Of a stretch of DNA of 64,000 nt, positions 29,985 through 37,133 are shown piece by piece. A program made the position numbers and the translations under genes. The DNA lies in the NCBI GenBank assembly GCA_964543235.1, contig CAZIXE010000009.1:1-64000 (forward strand). Reading direction: 5' to 3'. The stretch is from JANMMJ01 sp964543235 (lineage in GTDB: Bacteria; Pseudomonadota; Alphaproteobacteria; Rhizobiales; Aestuariivirgaceae). Under the pieces are notes generated by a model. It was not told where the DNA came from, made no database searches, and worked only from the letters and a program-made list of their open reading frames with translations. Each line of letters opens with the position of its first letter. The stretch's first letter is position 1.

Positions 29985-30045
29985 ATGAGAAGTCTTGGCA
30001 ACCGTTGAGTACTTCTCATCGAATGTAGGGGGAGAAGATAGGTAG

Positions 30046-30990
30046 CTATCGGGCCAGCGTTTCGAGCGAATGCCATTTCTGGATTGAAGCCGGACGAATG
30101 ACGGACCTGGGCCCGATCTGCCCCTTTAACCAATGAATCAGAGCCTGAATTGCCGGTTCGTGCTGACGCGACTTCTTATAGTAAAGGTTGTAGGTGCGGC
30201 CTGACGGCATATTCATTTCGTGCCATAGCGCAGCGCGCCCCGACTCGATTTCGCGCGCCGCGAGAAACTGCGGAACAAGGGCGGCGCCGAGGCCGGATTT
30301 CGCCATCTCGATTGCGGCCACGTAGTGCGAACACTGTAACCACGTTCCCACCTGAACTTCAGACAGGCGAAGGTCAGCCCGGCTGCAATAGCTCAGCCAG
30401 TCGCTGCCCGTGTCCGGTGACTCGTACTCTGTCGTAATCAGTCTTTGGGGCCGGCCCTCTTGGCCCGGAGCGCAGACCGGGACAAGGAATTCATCGATTA
30501 TGCGCAGGTTCGCGAAGCCCTTCTGCAGTGGGGCAGCGGATACTATTGCGTCCGCAACCTGGTCAGTCAGCTTCGGATCCTCAGTGTACAGACAGACCCT
30601 TAGGTCGGTGTCTGGATTCTTGGAAATGAACGTCTCCAAGCGCGGGATCAGCCATCCCGGTCCGAAGCTCGTGCAGACGGCAATGCGCAGAACTTGCCGC
30701 CCGGCGCCAAGAACTTCATTCACGGAGGACCGAAAGTCGGCGAAAACCAAGGACAGGCTGGTCGCCAGGCGTTGCCCCTGCGGGCTGAGGGCGATTCCCC
30801 GTCCCGACTTGACCAGCAGAGGCTCGCCGAGGACTTCCGTCAGCTCTCGCAGCTGATGGCTGACCGCACTCTGGGATACGCCAAGCTCGATGGCAGCATT
30901 CTTCACAGACTGATGCCGCGCGACAGACTCGAAGTACTGGAGGCCCCTGAACAGCCTTGCATCGCGGCGTGGAGAACTGGATATTGGCAT
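30046..30990 (-). CDS. LysR family transcriptional regulator
   Basis: A 314-residue LysR regulator. The winged helix-turn-helix is at about residues 12-70 (SVKNAAIELGVSQSAVSHQL), followed by the periplasmic-binding-like effector domain (VLRIAVCTSFGPGWLIPRLE). It resembles the GcvA/AmpR group. The gene lies at the right end of the gpt-flanked segment, same strand as the envelope genes, with a dyad operator just upstream. Targets are unknown; the adjacent cell-wall genes are candidates, and an AmpR-like envelope sensor is conceivable. Confidence 0.87.
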   Translation of the reverse strand: MPISSSPRRDARLFRGLQYFESVARHQSVKNAAIELGVSQSAVSHQLRELTEVLGEPLLVKSGRGIALSPQGQRLATSLSLVFADFRSSVNEVLGAGRQVLRIAVCTSFGPGWLIPRLETFISKNPDTDLRVCLYTEDPKLTDQVADAIVSAAPLQKGFANLRIIDEFLVPVCAPGQEGRPQRLITTEYESPDTGSDWLSYCSRADLRLSEVQVGTWLQCSHYVAAIEMAKSGLGAALVPQFLAAREIESGRAALWHEMNMPSGRTYNLYYKKSRQHEPAIQALIHWLKGQIGPRSVIRPASIQKWHSLETLAR

Positions 30991-31004
30991 AGTGTCAAGT
31001 TAGC

Positions 31005-31019
31005 ATGACAATGTGTCAT
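31005..31019. promoter_or_regulatory. Dyad operator upstream of the LysR gene
   Basis: ATGACA (31005-31010) and TGTCAT (31014-31019) form a perfect inverted repeat around ATG, 15 bp upstream of the LysR start; a half site TGTCAA lies at 30993-30998. Position and symmetry suit autoregulation. Confidence 0.4.
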
Positions 31020-31190
31020 TGACCATTAGCCTGAGTTTGCCTTCGGCTTTTGTGGGGGGAGGTGAAGAGTTCACTTTGGCGTGTCAGGGCCAATCTGGCG
31101 TATTGGATGCTCCTGAGATGGGCACAGAGGCAGCCTGGCCTGATTACAGTCTGCAAACGATAGACAGGCTTGACAAAGGGAGCGGGGGAT

Positions 31191-31688
31191 GTGGAGGACA
31201 GGTGGCAGAAGAGTTTTCCCGTGTCCTGGGACCAGTTCCACCGCGACGCGCGGGCTCTGGCCTGGCGGCTGTCGGGAACCGGGCCGTACGGAGCGTGCGT
31301 TGCCGTCACCCGCGGCGGGCTGGTGCCGGCGGCCATCGTGGCGCGCGAGCTCGGCATCCGGGTGATCGAGACGGTCTGCATTTCATCGTATGACTACGAC
31401 AAGCAGGGCGAGATCAGGGTGCTCAAGCCTGTAGGGATCGAGGTCATCGGCAGGGACCAGGGCAAGGGCGTGCTGATCGTCGACGACCTGGTCGATACGG
31501 GGGCCACCGCCAAGGTGGTGCGCGAGATGCTGCCGAAGGCGCATTTTGCCACGGTCTATGCCAAGCCGGCCGGGCGGCCCCTGGTCGACACTTTCGTGAC
31601 CGAGGTCAGCCAGGACACATGGATCTACCTGCCCTGGGACATGGGGCTGCAATTCACGCCGCCGATCGGCGAGGGCCGCACGGGCTGA
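31191..31688 (+). CDS. gpt: Xanthine phosphoribosyltransferase, copy 2
   Basis: A 165-residue near twin of the gene at 24520-25017, same orientation, with PRPP motif VLIVDDLVDTGATAKVV intact. It starts at GTG 31191 behind GGGAGCGGGGG, aligned with the ATG of copy 1; a TTG at 31170 is less likely. Differences from copy 1 are mostly conservative, so both look functional. The YjbR gene follows 5 nt after its stop. Confidence 0.9.
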   Translation: MEDRWQKSFPVSWDQFHRDARALAWRLSGTGPYGACVAVTRGGLVPAAIVARELGIRVIETVCISSYDYDKQGEIRVLKPVGIEVIGRDQGKGVLIVDDLVDTGATAKVVREMLPKAHFATVYAKPAGRPLVDTFVTEVSQDTWIYLPWDMGLQFTPPIGEGRTG

Positions 31689-31693
31689 GGCCA

Positions 31694-32035
31694 ATGGCTG
31701 TGACGGCGGCGTCGGCGCGGCGCATGATCCTGTCGCTTCCCGAGACGACGGCCGCGCCCCATGTCGAGCGCGAGGCGTTCCGGGCCGGCGGGCGCATCTT
31801 CGCCACGCTGCGCAGCGCGGACGGGGTGCTCAATGTGCGCCTCAATCCCGAGGAACAGGCCATCATGTGCGCGGCTGAGCCCGGCATGTTTGCCCCAGTG
31901 GCCGGCGGCTGGGGGCGCATCGGCTTCACGACGATCAACCTCAAGGCCGTCACGCCAAAGGACCTCAGATCGGCGCTGACTGCGGCGTGGCGGGAGAGCC
32001 GCAACAGACCGGCGAAGCGTGGGCGCAGGTCCTGA
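31694..32035 (+). CDS. MmcQ/YjbR family protein
   Basis: A 113-residue protein of the MmcQ/YjbR fold, recognised by RRMILSLPETTAAPHVEREAF and KDLRSALTAAWRE. Family members are small cytosolic proteins, sometimes described as DNA-binding, without an established function. ATG at 31694 begins 5 nt after gpt copy 2, so the two are likely co-transcribed. Confidence 0.8.
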   Translation: MAVTAASARRMILSLPETTAAPHVEREAFRAGGRIFATLRSADGVLNVRLNPEEQAIMCAAEPGMFAPVAGGWGRIGFTTINLKAVTPKDLRSALTAAWRESRNRPAKRGRRS

Positions 32036-32218
32036 CGATCAGGCGGCCGGTGGCGTAGACATGCGGCGGGTTTCAGGAAGGGGAGCAGCGATTGTATGGG
32101 GCTCGCCGCCGATGAACAGTTAATAACCTGCTGTCAGCAGAATAGCGGTTGACCGGACCAGACTTTCCCCATAGGCCGAACCGCGGCGGAAATCATCGGA
32201 GAGATAGGGGCGCACCAG

Positions 32219-32470
32219 ATGCGGAGCGGAACCGTGTCCGACTACCCTATTGCCGAGCTGCAACAAATCATTCGCTTCAAGGTGTCGCGGGGCACTGCCG
32301 TCGATGTCGATGCGCTGGTTGCCATCGCGAGCCCGCACTTTCCCCCCGACAGTCTGGACCAGCTGGCGCGCATCATCCGGATGATGGTGGCGGAGGCGGG
32401 TGGCCAGGTGCATGGCGAAGCCAGAAGCGCGGACTCAGACAACGCAGATCAGGTCCAGGCCGAGGTCTGA
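32219..32470 (+). CDS. Small conserved-looking protein of unknown function
   Basis: An 83-residue acidic protein without signal or membrane segment. Predicted helices YPIAELQQIIRFKV and SLDQLARIIRMMVAEA flank DVDALVAIASPHFP. A GTG at 32234 with CGGAGCGGA ahead is an alternative start giving 78 residues. No family recognised. It lies alone between YjbR and tRNA-Leu; a 13-bp palindrome CTGCTGTCAGCAG at 32128-32140 sits upstream. Confidence 0.5.
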   Translation: MRSGTVSDYPIAELQQIIRFKVSRGTAVDVDALVAIASPHFPPDSLDQLARIIRMMVAEAGGQVHGEARSADSDNADQVQAEV

Positions 32471-32582
32471 GCCTTGCAGAGCGCACGGACATGGCCGGGT
32501 GAGAAACCCCGGCCGCCCGCCCCCAGTTTGGGCTTTCGGGGGCATGGCGGTTCGGCTATGGCACGGGAACGCTGCAGGACAG

Positions 32583-32668
32583 GCGGGCGTGGCGGAACGG
32601 TAGACGCAACGGACTTAAAATCCGTTGGGAGCAATCCCGTGTGGGTTCGATTCCCACCGCCCGCACCA
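32583..32668 (+). tRNA. tRNA-Leu (anticodon TAA)
   Basis: An 86-nt gene with encoded CCA. Acceptor arms GCGGGCG (32583-32589) and CGCCCGC (32658-32664) pair fully. The anticodon stem ACGGA/TCCGT holds the loop CTTAAAA with anticodon TAA. There is a long variable arm (GGGAGCAATCCC), as expected for a class II tRNA, and a GGTTCGATTC T arm. It reads UUA/UUG leucine codons. Confidence 0.97.
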
Positions 32669-32683
32669 AGGCCGCCATGCGGT

Positions 32684-32968
32684 TCAGTTGTTGGCGGTCA
32701 GCGGATCGATGATCTGCGGAACCTCGGTGATGCTGGCAACGGGAATGCCGCTGAGCTCCGAGTGCCGGCGGATGGTGGCCTCATCCTTGGCAAGGTAGAT
32801 GCAAAAGGTCCTGTCGGCGGCCACGTAACTGTGCTGCCACTGGATGTCGCAGCCGATCTTGTCGATGGCCTGGTTGGAAGCGCGGGCGGCGCCGCAGAGT
32901 TCGACGATGGACATGCCACCGATGCCGGGCACATCCCGTTCAATCAAGAAGCGTCTGAGCTTGGTCAT
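32684..32968 (-). CDS. DUF4242 (SCO4226-like nickel-binding fold) protein
   Basis: A 94-residue ferredoxin-like-fold protein. RRFLIERDVPGIGGMS opens the domain and YVAADRTFCIYLAKDEATIRRHSELSGIP is its typical core. SCO4226, a relative, binds nickel, but the role of the family is not settled. The start at 32968 has GGGAGA upstream. It is divergent from a LysR gene with a repeated operator between, so it is the likely target of that regulator. Confidence 0.78.
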   Translation of the reverse strand: MTKLRRFLIERDVPGIGGMSIVELCGAARASNQAIDKIGCDIQWQHSYVAADRTFCIYLAKDEATIRRHSELSGIPVASITEVPQIIDPLTANN

Positions 32969-33040
32969 GCGGCTTGTCTCCCTTTGCCTGTGGGCAGGGA
33001 GATATTCGGTCAAAGCCTCCCGTTGGCCAAACTAAATATT

Positions 33041-33066
33041 CTTTACAGTACTAAAGACAATCTTTA
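33041..33066. promoter_or_regulatory. Triple half-site operator between DUF4242 and LysR genes
   Basis: CTTTA (33041-33045), TAAAG (33052-33056) and CTTTA (33062-33066) make two back-to-back inverted repeats with 6- and 5-base spacers in an AT-rich stretch. This is a plausible LysR binding array next to the LysR start at 33077. Confidence 0.45.
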
Positions 33067-33076
33067 GGAAGGAACG

Positions 33077-34024
33077 ATGATGGTATCGCATCTCAGGTCA
33101 CTGCAGGCCGTCGACCTTGCGATCCGTACGGGATCGCTCAAAGCCGCCGCGACGCGGCTCGGCATCACCCCTGCCGCGGTGGGGCAGCGCATCTCGGCAC
33201 TTGAGGATTTCCTGGGCCTTGATCTCATCGTGCGCGGCCGTTCCGGCATCCGGCCGACGCGCGAATTGTCGGCGGCGCTCGCGCATCTGTCCGCGGCCTT
33301 CCGGGAGATGGAAACAGCCGCACAGATTCTCGATTTTCAGCGTGTCCAGGAAGTCCACATCGTGGCGGATACGGATTGGGCCGAACTGTGGCTCAAGCCG
33401 CGGCTGGCGGCCTTCCGGTCGGAGAACCCCAACACGCTGTTCTGCATCAACGGCGTTGGCGATGTGCCGATGCGGCTGGGACGCGCCGATTGCCATGTCT
33501 GGTTCGGGGAGACGCGTGGCGGCGCCGGCGAAACCGAGCTGTTCCGCGACTATTTGCTGCCGGTCAGCTCGCCGGAGAATGCGCGGCGCCTTGCGGCGCT
33601 GCCGCCGCCGTCCCGCCTCGAAGGGTTCCCGCTGCTCCATCTCAGCTATTATGACGGCGATCCGGCCGCCATCGGCTGGCCCGCCTGGATCGGACGCCAC
33701 GGCCACCGCAGGAGTGCCGCCGATCGCGGCATCCGCTACGCGCTGATCGTGCAGGCACTGGAAGCGGTCTATTCGGATGCGGGGTCGCTGATCTGCGGCC
33801 TGGCGCTGATCGAAGACAAGCTCAGGAGCGGCAAGCTCGCGCTGCCCTTTGCGTTGGCAGAAGGCGCGTGGACGAGCCACGCCTACCGGGTTGCCTTCTC
33901 CGAGACGGCGCTGCGCCGGCCGCAGATTGCCCGGTTTCGGTCCTGGCTGATCGAAGAGGGCGAAAAGACGGCATCGCGGCTTGCCGACATGGTTGCCGGG
34001 CAGCATCCTGGCCGGCGGCACTGA
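33077..34024 (+). CDS. LysR family transcriptional regulator
   Basis: A 315-residue LysR protein. The N-terminal helix-turn-helix is IRTGSLKAAATRLGITPAAV (residues about 15-35), followed by an effector domain of somewhat unusual sequence (VQEVHIVADTDWAELWLKPR, then VWFGETRGG). AAGGAA precedes the twin ATGs at 33077/33080. It is divergent from DUF4242. The effector is unknown. Confidence 0.85.
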   Translation: MMVSHLRSLQAVDLAIRTGSLKAAATRLGITPAAVGQRISALEDFLGLDLIVRGRSGIRPTRELSAALAHLSAAFREMETAAQILDFQRVQEVHIVADTDWAELWLKPRLAAFRSENPNTLFCINGVGDVPMRLGRADCHVWFGETRGGAGETELFRDYLLPVSSPENARRLAALPPPSRLEGFPLLHLSYYDGDPAAIGWPAWIGRHGHRRSAADRGIRYALIVQALEAVYSDAGSLICGLALIEDKLRSGKLALPFALAEGAWTSHAYRVAFSETALRRPQIARFRSWLIEEGEKTASRLADMVAGQHPGRRH

Positions 34025-34200
34025 CCGATCCGCGGCATCAGCACGGCGCGCCGGGCTGCGCCTGCCACGCGCCATGCGCCGGACACGCGATTCGGCGGCA
34101 ACAAGGCTTTGGCCATCGGCGGAAGAGTCTGCTAGGTGGCGAGCCAGACCCCCGCTGTTGATGTATCTCGAGAGCCGGCCGGCAACATGAAGCGCGCCCA

Positions 34201-35436
34201 ATGAAGGCTAACGGACCCGCCGCCCCCTCTGCCGGAGGCTGGCGCGGCATTCCCGGCGGCATCTGGGCGCTCGGCTTCGTGTCGCTGTTCATGGATGTCT
34301 CCTCGGAGATGATCCATGCGCTGCTGCCGGTCTATCTGGTGCTGGTCTTCGGAACGCCGGCGATCACGGTGGGACTCATCGAAGGAATCGCCGAGGCGAC
34401 GGCGGCGATCACCAAGATTTTCTCCGGGGCACTCAGCGACTGGCTGGGCAAGCGCAAGCTCCTGGCAGCGGCAGGTTATGGCCTGGCTGCTCTCACCAAG
34501 CCCATCTTCCCCTTGGCTCCCAGCGTGTCATGGCTGATCGCCGCCCGGTTCATCGATCGGGTCGGCAAGGGCATTCGCGGCGCACCGCGCGATGCGCTGG
34601 TGGCCGACCTCGCACCACCCGAAATACGCGGAGCGGCCTATGGCCTGAGGCAGGCGCTCGACACGGCCGGGGCCTTTGCCGGTCCGCTGCTCGCTGTCCT
34701 GTTCATGTGGCTGACCGCCAATCACTACGTGCTGGTGTTCTGGATCGCAGTCATCCCGGCGATGATTGCCTTCCTGCTGATCGCCTTCCTGGTGAAAGAG
34801 CCGGCGCGGCCGGTACCGGCGAAACGGCCAAGCTGGCCGCTCCGGCGTGCGGAGATCGGGCGGCTCGGCGGTGGCTTCTGGCTGGTCAACCTTGTGGCTG
34901 TGGTGTTCACACTGGCCCGCTTCAGCGAAGCCTTTCTGATCCTGCGTGCCGAAGATGCCGGGCTCGCCGTGTTCCTGGTGCCGGGCGTGCTGGTGGTGAT
35001 GAACGCCGTCTATGCAGTCTCGGCCTATCCGGCTGGCGTGCTTGCCGATCGTCTTGATCGCACGACACTGCTCATGGTGGGGCTGGGCGTCCTGGTGCTC
35101 GCCGATGCCGGGCTGGCGCTCTCGACGGGCCTCACGGGCATCGCGCTCGGCATCGCGCTGTGGGGGCTGCACATGGGCCTGACCCAAGGTCTGCTGGCGG
35201 CGATGGTCGCCGATGCCTCGCCGCCCGACCTGCGCGGCACAGCCTTCGGCATGTTCAATCTGGTGACGGGTCTGGCACTCCTCGCAGCGAGCGTGGTCGC
35301 CGGTGCGGTCTGGGACTGGGCGGGGCCCGCCTGGACCTTCGCTTCAGGGGCGGTCTTTGCGGTGGCCGCCATGGCCTGCCTCGCCGCGTGGCGCCGGCAT
35401 TTCCCGGCTGGGCGGGCCATCGCTGTGGCCGACTGA
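34201..35436 (+). CDS. MFS transporter
   Basis: A 411-residue inner-membrane protein with about 12 hydrophobic segments. The motif-A-like loop GALSDWLGKRK between helices 2 and 3 and the segment RFIDRVGKGIRGAPRDALVADL are characteristic of a bacterial MFS subgroup often annotated as drug or sugar efflux. The substrate is unknown. It stands alone, convergent with the phytase-like esterase gene; no clear ribosome site precedes ATG. Confidence 0.85.
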   Translation: MKANGPAAPSAGGWRGIPGGIWALGFVSLFMDVSSEMIHALLPVYLVLVFGTPAITVGLIEGIAEATAAITKIFSGALSDWLGKRKLLAAAGYGLAALTKPIFPLAPSVSWLIAARFIDRVGKGIRGAPRDALVADLAPPEIRGAAYGLRQALDTAGAFAGPLLAVLFMWLTANHYVLVFWIAVIPAMIAFLLIAFLVKEPARPVPAKRPSWPLRRAEIGRLGGGFWLVNLVAVVFTLARFSEAFLILRAEDAGLAVFLVPGVLVVMNAVYAVSAYPAGVLADRLDRTTLLMVGLGVLVLADAGLALSTGLTGIALGIALWGLHMGLTQGLLAAMVADASPPDLRGTAFGMFNLVTGLALLAASVVAGAVWDWAGPAWTFASGAVFAVAAMACLAAWRRHFPAGRAIAVAD

Positions 35437-35441
35437 CGGGA

Positions 35442-35594
35442 TCAGTTGCAGCCGTTGTGCTTCTTCCACATCACGGGATCGTGGCCGGCGGGAACCGCCT
35501 TGCAGGGATCTCCGCCGCAGCCGCGCAGGGCGTTGTAGCGGGCGATCAGCCGTGAGTTGCCGGCCGCGGCAGGCCGAGTTGCGGGCGCCGGCGT
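35442..35594 (-). pseudogene. Orphan 50-codon C-terminal reading frame after the esterase stop
   Basis: Directly after the esterase TGA (35595-35597) the same frame stays open for 50 codons and ends at TGA 35442-35444. The encoded peptide contains RLIARYNALRGCGGDPCKA and ends HDPVMWKKHNGCN, which looks like genuine protein (regular cysteines, aromatic and charged residues) rather than chance frame. No ATG, GTG or TTG start lies within it. It may be the tail of the esterase behind a nonsense change or readthrough codon, or the remnant of another gene. Confidence 0.4.
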
Positions 35595-36626
35595 TCAGCG
35601 GGGATCGAGGGCAAACTGCAGGATGATGGTGCGCTGCAGGAAGTAGCTGAAATTGTCGTCGGAGATCAGGGTGAGCAAGGTTTCGCCTGCGGCGTTGGTG
35701 GACACGGCAAGGCCCTCCATGTTGTCGACCTCAAAGTTGTTGTCGGCCTCGAGGAGCACGTCGCCGCCGATGACGGCATCGGGCCGGATTGCCGCGGCAT
35801 CGATCAGCCGGAGGCGCATGGCGAAGCCGCCGAGCCAGCTGGCGCGGCGTTCGAGCACGATGAGCGTTCCGTCCGGCAGGCTTGCCGCATCGGCGATCTC
35901 ATAATCCGGTGCCGATGTCAGCGTGAAGGGCTGCGGTTCGCCGCCGATCCACAACCAGCCCAGATGCCGGCCGCCGGGATCCTTGGTGCGCTCGGCGATC
36001 GCTACGGGCGTGCCTGCCAGCGCACCCCCGGCAATGATGGTGGCAGCCTCGAAGCCCTTGTTCTCGGGAAAGGCCTTGGCCTCGGGCGGCGGCTTCAAAT
36101 AGGCCGTGACCGGCGACAGGCCCGCCGCGGCGACTGCCATGCGGGCTAAGCGCGACTTGCGTTCGAAGGAGATCAGGATTTCGCCGTCCTCGAGCGTACC
36201 CGAGACGAGGGCGATGGCTTCAGCGTCGCGGTCATGGCCGATGCCCTTCATGGCCGGATCGTCCGGCGCCAGCGGGCCGATCATGGCATCGGCAAGGCCG
36301 GCGATACGGCTGCCCTCATGAACGATCTCGGCCTTGAGCCAGTGCAGGCGGTCGGAAACAGCGGCAAGGCGGGTGCCATGCGCATCCACGACGAGACCGG
36401 ACCAGCCGCCGAAATCGCTGTCAGCGGCGGTGAGCGTCAGGCCGCCCCGCCATTCGAGCCGGCCGAAACGGGTGCGTTCCGGCTCTGCCTTGGCGAATCC
36501 CCTGATCTGTTCGGCGGTAATGGCAATGGGACGCATGGCGCCATCGCCCTCGGCGGTGGCCGCGCGCCATGTCAGCGTGCAGGCCGCCAGGATGGCGCAG
36601 AGCAGGGTCACGAACGGGAACGGCAT
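35595..36626 (-). CDS. Esterase-like activity of phytase family protein
   Basis: A 343-residue exported beta-propeller-like protein. Signal peptide at residues 1-25 (LLCAILAACTLTWRAATA). The family pattern is RFGRLEWRGGLTLTAADSDFGGWSGL, DAEAIALVSG, SFERKSRL, and the C-terminal NNFEVDNMEGLAVSTNAAGETLLTL with SDDNFSYFLQRTIILQFAL. Members are periplasmic proteins with weak or unknown hydrolase activity. The ATG at 36626 was chosen because it opens the signal peptide. See the adjoining entry for the open frame past its stop. Confidence 0.82.
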   Translation of the reverse strand: MPFPFVTLLCAILAACTLTWRAATAEGDGAMRPIAITAEQIRGFAKAEPERTRFGRLEWRGGLTLTAADSDFGGWSGLVVDAHGTRLAAVSDRLHWLKAEIVHEGSRIAGLADAMIGPLAPDDPAMKGIGHDRDAEAIALVSGTLEDGEILISFERKSRLARMAVAAAGLSPVTAYLKPPPEAKAFPENKGFEAATIIAGGALAGTPVAIAERTKDPGGRHLGWLWIGGEPQPFTLTSAPDYEIADAASLPDGTLIVLERRASWLGGFAMRLRLIDAAAIRPDAVIGGDVLLEADNNFEVDNMEGLAVSTNAAGETLLTLISDDNFSYFLQRTIILQFALDPR

Positions 36627-36748
36627 CGGACTGGGGTTTTCCTTCCGGGTGCGGGCGTCTATCTTCGGGCGGTCGAGGGGCTTATGCCCGAAGCTGGATG
36701 CCGGCCGCAAGCACTGGCGGCCCGTCCACCGCATGCGAGGATTAAGGC

Positions 36749-37054
36749 ATGGAACTGCAGATCGCCGAGGATCTGGCTTCAATCCTGAGTTTCGTGATCC
36801 TGCTCATCGGAGCGATTGCGGCGTGGCGGGCCTATGCGGCACGGCAGAATCTCTGGCAGCGCAAGCGCCGAAGCCTCGAAGCCTATCTGCGGGCGGCCGC
36901 CAGCAACGGCACGCGCGAGCGCACGGCGCAACAGGTCATCCAGGACGTCGGGATTACCGAGGACGAGGCCATCCGCATCAGCTTCGAAAGCGGCCAGATC
37001 GGCCGGCTCGCAGGGCAGGGGCAGACGGTGTTCTTCTGGACGGCAAGGACCTGA
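36749..37054 (+). CDS. Small single-pass membrane protein
   Basis: A 101-residue protein with one hydrophobic segment (residues about 10-32, ILSFVILLIGAIAAWRAYAA), a basic stretch (RQKRRS-like: WQRKRRSLEAYL), and a C-terminal domain TAQQVIQDVGITEDEAIRISF that resembles a small winged-helix. No family recognised. It lies 79 nt ahead of the GGDEF-EAL gene in the same direction. Confidence 0.6.
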   Translation: MELQIAEDLASILSFVILLIGAIAAWRAYAARQNLWQRKRRSLEAYLRAAASNGTRERTAQQVIQDVGITEDEAIRISFESGQIGRLAGQGQTVFFWTART

Positions 37055-37133
37055 TCCGGCGGCCTAAGCGTTGACAAAGGGTTAACCCTATCGGCGGCAA
37101 GATGCCGGCTTCGATCCAGGGTTGCTCCTTCGC

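Noticed and set aside
24520..31688. Transposon bounded by the gpt copies
   Set aside because: No transposase, terminal inverted repeats or target-site duplication was found; only the gene-length direct repeat is present.
32128..32140. CTGCTGTCAGCAG palindrome upstream of the 83-aa gene, resembling the yafY operator
   Set aside because: It lacks the 6-base spacer and the extended half site of the yafY sites, so it was not listed as a member of that regulon.
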